NCBI GenBank assembly: GCA_937973585.1
Contig: CALJKN010000182.1
Span: forward strand, 1-27,307
Source of the DNA: an uncultured Helicobacteraceae bacterium
GTDB lineage: Bacteria; Campylobacterota; Campylobacteria; Campylobacterales; UBA6016
Reading direction: 5' to 3'
Length of the DNA: 27,307 nucleotides
The notes beneath the pieces were generated by a model. The model had not been told where the DNA came from and made no database searches. It saw only the letters and a program-made list of their open reading frames with translations. This document shows, piece by piece, positions 22,350-27,307 of the stretch. Positions within the stretch are counted from its first letter, which is position 1. Each line of letters starts with the position of its first letter. Both the position numbers and the translations under genes were made by a program.

Positions 22350-22350
22350 A

Positions 22351-22611
22351 ATGGGTGAACTAAATACCCTTTATGTCGGTAACCTAAATTATAAAGCTTC
22401 AAAAGAAGACCTAGAGTCGCTTTTCGGAGAATTTGGCGAGGTAGCAAAAGTCAGGCTAATTGAAAAAGACGGTATTAAAAAAGGTTTTGGATTCGTAGAA
22501 TTTGCAGAATCAAGCGCCGCTAAAAAATCAAAAGAAGAGCTTGACGGTAAAGAGTTTATGGGCAGAAGACTAAAAATAGATTTCGCTCTACCTAAAAAAC
22601 CGAGAGATTAA
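22351..22611 (+). CDS. RRM-domain RNA-binding protein
   Basis: This 86-residue protein is a single RNA recognition motif. RNP2 is LYVGNL (residues 7-12), and RNP1 is KGFGFVEF (about 45-52), with both aromatic positions kept. A short basic tail (LPKKPRD) ends it. Bacterial RRM proteins of this size occur in cyanobacteria and in Helicobacter and relatives and are thought to bind single-stranded RNA. AAGGA lies eight bases before ATG. It is transcribed alone, with a terminator 12 bases after the stop. Confidence 0.93.
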   Translation: MGELNTLYVGNLNYKASKEDLESLFGEFGEVAKVRLIEKDGIKKGFGFVEFAESSAAKKSKEELDGKEFMGRRLKIDFALPKKPRD

Positions 22612-22622
22612 TCTCTAAACAC

Positions 22623-22649
22623 AAAACCCCTTTTTACGGGGTTTTAGCT
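22623..22649. terminator. Bidirectional terminator between RRM gene and mini rod-like gene
   Basis: AAAACCCC (22623-22630) and GGGGTTTT (22638-22645) form a perfect 8-bp stem with a 7-base loop and give A/T tracts on both strands. The right arm overlaps the stop of the minus-strand gene (22644-22646). Confidence 0.85.
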
Positions 22650-22946
22650 TTTGATGTTGAGCAGTGTTCCATACATTTCATCTTGTGTTCGTATCGCTTT
22701 TACGTTAACCGCTACACTTTTTTCTATCGGAATATGATCCGTTAGCTCTTTTGCCAAATCTGTAGAGCTTTTTTCGGTATTTTTTTCCTCTTTTCTTATA
22801 TTAGGTACAGGCTGTGAGTCTACACCCTCAGTAATTTTTGTATCAGAACTATCAAATCCGTCCGTGTTTACGTTTGCCGTATTGTGTGCATTTACATCCA
22901 TCCATATCTGATGGGAACCGATTGAAGAGACATTTGAAGAGAACAT
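22644..22946 (-). CDS. Miniature flagellar rod/hook-like protein
   Basis: This 100-residue protein consists of only the two ends of the rod/hook protein family. The N-terminal helix SIGSHQIWMDVNAHNTANVN plus TDGF matches the SNNIANVNTxGF signature. The C-terminal LAKELTDHIPIEKSVAVNVK and AIRTQDEMYGTLLNIK match the FlgG/FlgE closing helix. Between them are only about 45 polar, Ser/Glu/Lys-rich residues instead of the beta domain. ATG 22946 has GGGGG six bases upstream. A sigma-28-type promoter lies in front, so it is probably made late in flagellar assembly. It could be a rod-associated subunit, cap or secreted regulator; its role is unknown. Confidence 0.8.
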   Translation of the reverse strand: MFSSNVSSIGSHQIWMDVNAHNTANVNTDGFDSSDTKITEGVDSQPVPNIRKEEKNTEKSSTDLAKELTDHIPIEKSVAVNVKAIRTQDEMYGTLLNIKS

Positions 22947-23015
22947 TTTCTACCCCCAATTTTCGCATTATTTTTAATCCATTCTTATGATTAAACTGCT
23001 ATTATGCTTTGAATT

Positions 23016-23042
23016 ATATCGGTATAGTAACTAAATAATTTA
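23016..23042 (-). promoter_or_regulatory. Sigma-28 (FliA)-type promoter of the mini rod-like gene
   Basis: On the minus strand, TAAA (23039-23042) is followed by exactly 15 bases and then ACCGATAT (23016-23023). This compares with the FliA consensus TAAA-N15-GCCGATAA: all of the -35, six of eight -10 bases and the spacing agree. It lies about 70 bases before ATG 22946. Confidence 0.65.
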
Positions 23043-23054
23043 TAAGGTTTTGAG

Positions 23055-25232
23055 TTGGGAATAGTCGGTAAGGCGACGATGGTGGTCATGGCGATGTCAA
23101 TCATCCTCGTTTTGGCTTTTGTCGCATCAAAGACAATTAGCGAATACGATAATCTCGACAAAAGAAGCTCTCAGCAACAACGGTATTCGGATATCGTCTA
23201 CAAAATAATACTCAAAGACCTCAGCACCGAGCTTGTGGCCGCCTCAAATAAAATAACGGAAAATGTAGAGATAAGAGAGGCATTTGCCGCAAGAGATAGG
23301 GAGAGATTATTAAAAGCCAGCAGTGTAATCTTTTCCGAAAACAACAAAACAATCAAACTGATGGCCTATATATTACCGGAAGGCTCCCATTTTTTAAGGG
23401 TTCATGACCCGCTCAAATTCGGTGATAATTTATCAAAAAAACGTCCCGTAATAAATGAGATAAACAAATACAAAACGCCTATTTTTACGTTTGAGCCGAC
23501 AAAGTATGGACTAAGCTTTGTCTACCTTTCGCCGCTTTATTATGATGGGGCATACATAGGGTTTTTACATCTTGGGATTGATGTCTCAACTTTGCAGTCT
23601 AGACTTGACGAGTATTTGGGGGCAAAAAGTGCCATTTTGTTTGATACTACGTCGATGCAGACTTTCGGCGGTAGCCAAAACAAGGCAAGAGTCGGCAGAT
23701 TTACATTGGCGACATACAATGATTCGGCATTTGAAAAACTAGGTGTCGATTTTGATCTAAATACCAAAGTCACAACTGTTGATTCGAAGGTATTCAAGCT
23801 AAAAACTTTTGATATTTTCGATCACAGGGGTTTTGCGGTTGCAAAAATGTTATTTGCCCAGAACATCACGGCAGATATTGAAGAGTTAAAAAACTCGGTC
23901 GTGAAAATAGTTCTTTTCTCTCTCCCCCTTCTTGTCGTTATATTTATTGCGTTGCGGTATAGCTTTGGTGTTTTGCTCCAAAAAATATCCAAAAACGAAG
24001 AGGAGCTAAAAAACAGACTTTATTTTGATAGAACTACCTCTTTGCCGAATCGACTTGCTATGAAAGAGGATATAGACGAAACCCAAAATCCGTTTTTGGT
24101 ACTTATAAATATTGACTCATTCAAAGAGATTAACGACCTCTACGGCTTTGCAGTAGGTGATTACGTTTTGGCTGAGTTAGCAAAAAAAATCAAACATGTA
24201 TTGGCAAAAAAGTATAGGCTATATAAATTGTCGGCAGATGAGTTTGCTATTTTGGGTAACGAAATAGAAAACTCTATTGAAAGCGATAAAATAGAGTCGA
24301 TGGTTCAGGGCTTTTGCGATACGCCTATAATGTACAACGACAACAAGATTATCCTCTCTTTGACGGCAGGGGTATCGTTTGGTAAAAGTAATATATTCGA
24401 ACAGGCCGATATGGCGCTCAAGCAGGCAAAGAAAAAAAGGGTATCTCTGGTTGTTTTTACCCCCGATATGGAGATAGTAAAAGAGTACGAAGAGAATATC
24501 AAGTGGACTTCAAAACTCAGGGAGGCAATCGAAGAGGACAGAATAGTCCCGTATTTTCAACCGATCGTAAATACTGCCACCGGCTCCATAGAGAGATACG
24601 AGGCTCTAATCAGGATGCACGATAACGTCGGAAAACCGGTCTCCCCTTATTATTTTTTAGAGATATCAAAAAAAGCAAAACTGTACGGAACCCTTACAAA
24701 AACTATGTTTGCAAAAACATTAAAGATGTTTGAGAATTCAAAGTATCCGGTTGCATTTAATATCTCTACGGAGGATATACTAAACGAATCGGTAAAAGAG
24801 TTTATTCTTGCCAGAACCGAAGAAAGTATGAGAAAGTGCAAGATAATATTTGAGATTGTGGAATCTGATGGGATTGAGAACTACGAGGAGGTCTCAAATT
24901 TTATAGCCGAGGTAAAAAAATACGGAGCACAGATAGCAATCGATGACTTTGGAACCGGATATTCAAATTTTGAGCATCTCATCAAACTAAAAGTAGACTA
25001 TATCAAAATAGATGGAAGCCTGATAAAAAATATGCTAAAAGATAAAAACTCCATGGTTGTCGTAGAGACTATAGTAGATTTTGCCTCAAAGCTAGAGATA
25101 AAAACGGTAGCCGAATTTGTGGAGTCAAAAGAGATAGCGGATGCAGTAAATAATATGGGTATCGACTACTCACAGGGGTACTATTTTAGTGAGCCGCTAG
25201 AGTATCCGGTCGATAAAAAGAGTTTGCCGTGA
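23055..25232 (+). CDS. Membrane dCache sensor with degenerate GGDEF and intact EAL domain
   Basis: This 725-residue inner-membrane protein starts at TTG 23055 (AAGG seven bases upstream). TM1 is about 8-27. A periplasmic double-Cache domain follows, with the typical SHFLRVHDPLKFGDNLSKKR. TM2 is about 283-305. The GGDEF domain at ~330-480 reads SADEF (393-397) instead of GGDEF, so cyclase activity is doubtful. The EAL domain keeps EAL (516-518), FNIS, FEIVESD, DDFGTGY (D630, D631), KIDGSLI, AEFVE and SQGYYFSEPL, so it should hydrolyse c-di-GMP. The GGDEF part may bind GTP as a control. It is divergent from the mini rod-like gene and overlaps cutA by 4 bases. Confidence 0.92.
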   Translation: MGIVGKATMVVMAMSIILVLAFVASKTISEYDNLDKRSSQQQRYSDIVYKIILKDLSTELVAASNKITENVEIREAFAARDRERLLKASSVIFSENNKTIKLMAYILPEGSHFLRVHDPLKFGDNLSKKRPVINEINKYKTPIFTFEPTKYGLSFVYLSPLYYDGAYIGFLHLGIDVSTLQSRLDEYLGAKSAILFDTTSMQTFGGSQNKARVGRFTLATYNDSAFEKLGVDFDLNTKVTTVDSKVFKLKTFDIFDHRGFAVAKMLFAQNITADIEELKNSVVKIVLFSLPLLVVIFIALRYSFGVLLQKISKNEEELKNRLYFDRTTSLPNRLAMKEDIDETQNPFLVLINIDSFKEINDLYGFAVGDYVLAELAKKIKHVLAKKYRLYKLSADEFAILGNEIENSIESDKIESMVQGFCDTPIMYNDNKIILSLTAGVSFGKSNIFEQADMALKQAKKKRVSLVVFTPDMEIVKEYEENIKWTSKLREAIEEDRIVPYFQPIVNTATGSIERYEALIRMHDNVGKPVSPYYFLEISKKAKLYGTLTKTMFAKTLKMFENSKYPVAFNISTEDILNESVKEFILARTEESMRKCKIIFEIVESDGIENYEEVSNFIAEVKKYGAQIAIDDFGTGYSNFEHLIKLKVDYIKIDGSLIKNMLKDKNSMVVVETIVDFASKLEIKTVAEFVESKEIADAVNNMGIDYSQGYYFSEPLEYPVDKKSLP

Positions 25233-25549
25233 GTTTTGTGATAGTGTACGCTACGTTTAAAGACAAAAAAGAGGCTCTGGATATCTCAAGGGTGCTACTT
25301 GAGGATAGGTTGATCGCTTGCTCGAATATAATTGATGGGGCTATGAGTGTATACCGGTGGAACGGTGAAACCGTTACGGATACGGAGGCCGTTGCGGTTA
25401 TGAAGAGCAGAGCAGGGCTTTTCGGTGAAATACTAAAAAAAATAAAAGAGCTCCACTCCTACGAGATTCCGTCCGTCAGCATGGTTGAGCTAAAAGACAT
25501 AAACCAGACTTTCGGGGATTGGATTGCCGAGTCGGTGAGGTTGGATTAG
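25229..25549 (+). CDS. cutA: CutA1-type divalent ion tolerance protein
   Basis: This 106-residue trimeric CutA1 family protein has IVYATFKDKKEALDISRVLL, RLIACSNII, SVYRWNGETV and LHSYEIPSV, which are typical. Family proteins resemble PII signalling proteins and bind copper in vitro; their role in bacteria is uncertain. GTG 25229 overlaps the stop of the EAL gene (GTGA), so it is co-translated with it. It overlaps the convergent ispG by four bases. Confidence 0.93.
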   Translation: MSFVIVYATFKDKKEALDISRVLLEDRLIACSNIIDGAMSVYRWNGETVTDTEAVAVMKSRAGLFGEILKKIKELHSYEIPSVSMVELKDINQTFGDWIAESVRLD

Positions 25550-26613
25550 TCTTCAGCTTTGTTTTTTGCCGCCTTCTCAACCTCTTCCAAAAACCTCTCC
25601 TTTAGCTCCCCCTCTTTCAGCTTTGCAACTATTTCACCTTTGACTATTACAAGCCCTTCACCCTTGCCGTAGGCTATGGCCACGTCGGCGTGTTTTGCCT
25701 CCCCTAGGGCGTTTACCGCACATCCCATGACGGAGATGTCAAGCGGTGTTTTGATATGAGCCGTCCTCTCCTCTACCTCTTTTACGGCCGAAACCAAGTC
25801 CGCCTCTAGCCTTGCGCACGTCGGGCACGATATGATGTTTACCCCGTCATGTATTAGCCCTAGACTCTTTAGTATCGTCCGACCTACCTTTATCTCCTCT
25901 TCCAGTTCTCCGGTTATAGATACCCTCATCGTATCGCCTATTCCATCCATGAGTAGGCTGCCTAGCGCAATAGATGATTTGACGGTAGAGCCAAAAAGAG
26001 TTCCGGCCTCTGTAACACCGATATGAAATGGATACTCCACAAGCGGTCTTAGCCCCCTGTAAGCCTCTACCGTTCTGATTACATCGCTTGCCTTCATCGA
26101 TACTTTGATGTCTGTAAAATCGGCATCTTCTAGCAGTTTAATGTTGTAAAGAGCCGACTCTATCATCGCTTTTGGTGTTTGGCCGTATCTATCCTCCAGA
26201 TGCTTCTCCAAGCTACCGGCATTTACCCCTATCCTAATCGGCAATCCTCTGGCTTTGCATGCTTTGACGACCTCCAGAATTCTGCTTTTGTCGCCTATGT
26301 TGCCGGGATTTATCCTGATACAATCCACCGACTCGGCAGCTATGAGTGCCAGACGATAGTTGAAGTGTATATCGGCAACCAGCGGTATAGAGATCCGTTT
26401 TTTTATCTCTTTTAGAGCCTCGGCGCTCTCCGTATCCGGTACGGATACCCGAACTATATCGCATCCGGCGAAATGCAGGCGGTTTATCTGTTTCGCCGTT
26501 GCCTCTACATCGTGCGTTTTGGAGTATGTCATCGACTGTACGCTTATTGGGGCATCTCCGCCAATTAGCACACCCCCTACCGAAATCTGTTTTGTCGGGT
26601 ATCTTTTAATCAC
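25546..26613 (-). CDS. ispG: 4-hydroxy-3-methylbut-2-enyl diphosphate synthase
   Basis: This 355-residue Fe-S enzyme of the MEP isoprenoid pathway converts MEcPP to HMBPP. Visible are GGDAPISVQSMT, IPLVADIHFNYRLAL, RINPGNIGD, EYPFHIGVTEAG and the cluster ligands in ISCPTCARLEADL and VMGCAVNALGEAKHAD. I prefer GTG 26613, with AAGGG six bases upstream, giving MIKRYPTKQI; an ATG two codons earlier (26619) directly abuts that site. The central insert seen in plant enzymes is absent. It is convergent with cutA and divergent from the sensor gene at the window end. Confidence 0.95.
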   Translation of the reverse strand: MIKRYPTKQISVGGVLIGGDAPISVQSMTYSKTHDVEATAKQINRLHFAGCDIVRVSVPDTESAEALKEIKKRISIPLVADIHFNYRLALIAAESVDCIRINPGNIGDKSRILEVVKACKARGLPIRIGVNAGSLEKHLEDRYGQTPKAMIESALYNIKLLEDADFTDIKVSMKASDVIRTVEAYRGLRPLVEYPFHIGVTEAGTLFGSTVKSSIALGSLLMDGIGDTMRVSITGELEEEIKVGRTILKSLGLIHDGVNIISCPTCARLEADLVSAVKEVEERTAHIKTPLDISVMGCAVNALGEAKHADVAIAYGKGEGLVIVKGEIVAKLKEGELKERFLEEVEKAAKNKAED

Positions 26614-26712
26614 TATCATCCCTTATTTTTGCCGTTTGCTCTAAAAGAAAAGCGTATTTTAAAATCTATTTGATAAGATTTGAAAGAGTTCAATTTTTTG
26701 TAGGCGTTTTGT

Positions 26713-27307
26713 TTGAAAAAAATCAGGTTTTTTAGCTATAGATATGTAGCGGCAGCTTTTATCGTTACCTCACTACTGGTTAGCGTAGGGGTAGGCTATA
26801 TCTCGGCTATGGCGCTAAAGCGGGAAGCTTTGCACGATATGGCAAGCGTAGATGCAAAAAAATCTAGTAAGTTGATTTTTGAGTCTGTCTATTCGGCTAT
26901 GGAGCGTGGTATAACAAAAGCCGATTTGGATAGGGTTATTGCTAGGCTAAATAAAGTTGAGCCTGATATGGAGGTAAAAATATATAGAAGTGTCCATGTC
27001 TCGGAGCAGTTTGGCGAAATACAAAAAGACAAAATTGCCAGAGAGAGCGACAAAGCAATCTCAAGAGCTATGGGTGGCGAAGAGGTTTTGATTATGGATA
27101 TGTCGGATAGGGTTAGATATCTCTATCCGGTAAAGGTTAAGCCGGAGTGCCTCTCTTGTCATAAAAACGTAAAAGAGGGGGATGTAAACGGGGTTATCGA
27201 TATCTCATACCCGATTACGAACCTAAAGATTAATTTTTCAGAGACGCTAAATTTTATTGCCCTCTTTTTTGTCGCATTTTTTGCGGCGATGTACGCAGTA
27301 TTTTATT
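26713..27307 (+). CDS. Membrane sensor with Tll0287-like heme domain (3' end outside window)
   Basis: The frame opens at TTG 26713 (AGG eight bases upstream) and stays open to the window edge, giving 198 residues. TM1 is about 13-35. A periplasmic domain follows with VRYLYPVKVKPECLSCHKN, a CxxCH c-type heme site in the context typical of Tll0287-like/DUF3365 domains. TM2 begins near 180 (ETLNFIALFFVAFFAAMYAV). In relatives this layout is followed by a histidine kinase, GGDEF/EAL or methyl-accepting output module. Which one is here cannot be seen. It may sense redox state or a diatomic gas. Confidence 0.8.
   Translation, partial: MKKIRFFSYRYVAAAFIVTSLLVSVGVGYISAMALKREALHDMASVDAKKSSKLIFESVYSAMERGITKADLDRVIARLNKVEPDMEVKIYRSVHVSEQFGEIQKDKIARESDKAISRAMGGEEVLIMDMSDRVRYLYPVKVKPECLSCHKNVKEGDVNGVIDISYPITNLKINFSETLNFIALFFVAFFAAMYAVFY

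Larger units (their letters stand above)
21939..22350. other. 412-base intergenic region: hairpin cluster, terminator, RRM promoter
   Basis: There is no convincing gene other than the short leader noted separately. From left to right it holds a cluster of four short hairpins (21964-22047), a GC hairpin with a T-tract (22055-22073), an AT-rich stretch with a perfect inverted repeat (22202-22218), a TACAAT box (22257-22262) and an untranslated leader of about 80 bases before the RRM gene. The left half could be a small structured RNA or a repetitive palindromic element. Confidence 0.6.

Noticed and set aside
1..27307. CRISPR array, insertion sequence, prophage or tRNA genes
   Set aside because: No regularly spaced repeats, transposase or integrase motifs, or tRNA cloverleaf sequences were found on reading both strands.

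Overview
This window looks like a chromosomal segment of a member of the Campylobacterota (formerly Epsilonproteobacteria), probably a free-living Sulfurimonas/Sulfuricurvum-type organism. The evidence is the AT-rich, AGA/AGG- and ATA-rich coding, a CheZ with the divergent Campylobacterota sequence, an HP0958/FlgZ-type zinc-ribbon protein, a glutamine synthetase without the adenylylation tyrosine, and a gene order that (from memory) parallels Campylobacter jejuni Cj0697-Cj0708: flgF/flgG, glnA, cheZ, U32 protein, purE, a small coiled-coil protein, glyQ, nif3-like, zinc ribbon, waaA, RluA-family synthase. No IS element, CRISPR array, tRNA or rRNA was seen.

Layout. Positions 1-1930 look accessory: a truncated unknown gene, a periplasmic LprI/DUF1311-like protein, a translationally coupled pair (small membrane protein plus what I read as a degenerate FtsZ-fold protein), and a broken DUF2442 remnant. 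Positions 1930-6349 hold a Bcr/CflA drug transporter and, divergently, an uup-yjjP-yjjB operon. Then glnA and hisK lie on the minus strand. From 8813 to 17069 runs one long tightly packed operon (cheZ, trhP, purE, DUF3972-like, HAD phosphatase, glyQ, nif3-like, flgZ, waaA, DUF167, RluA-family synthase), closed by a strong terminator. rpoD follows convergently. Divergent from rpoD is a sigma-54-promoted flgF-flgG-exported protein unit, then a family 4 uracil-DNA glycosylase on the minus strand. A 412-base intergenic stretch contains a block of hairpins ending in a terminator. It leads to a small RRM RNA-binding protein. The end of the window has a miniature rod/hook-like protein with a sigma-28-type promoter, a dCache-(degenerate GGDEF)-EAL protein, cutA, ispG and a truncated heme-binding membrane sensor.

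Themes. Flagellar motility runs through the window: cheZ, flgZ (a known RpoN partner in Helicobacter), flgFG from a sigma-54 promoter, and the mini rod-like gene from a sigma-28-like promoter back-to-back with a c-di-GMP phosphodiesterase. The most unusual object is the coupled pair at 756-1810. The second protein aligns with the beta-sheet core, the T7-loop acidic residues and the C-terminal domain of FtsZ. It has lost the entire GTP-binding signature, which would suit a filament-binding or capping pseudo-FtsZ with a membrane partner. This homology was read by eye and is a hypothesis.
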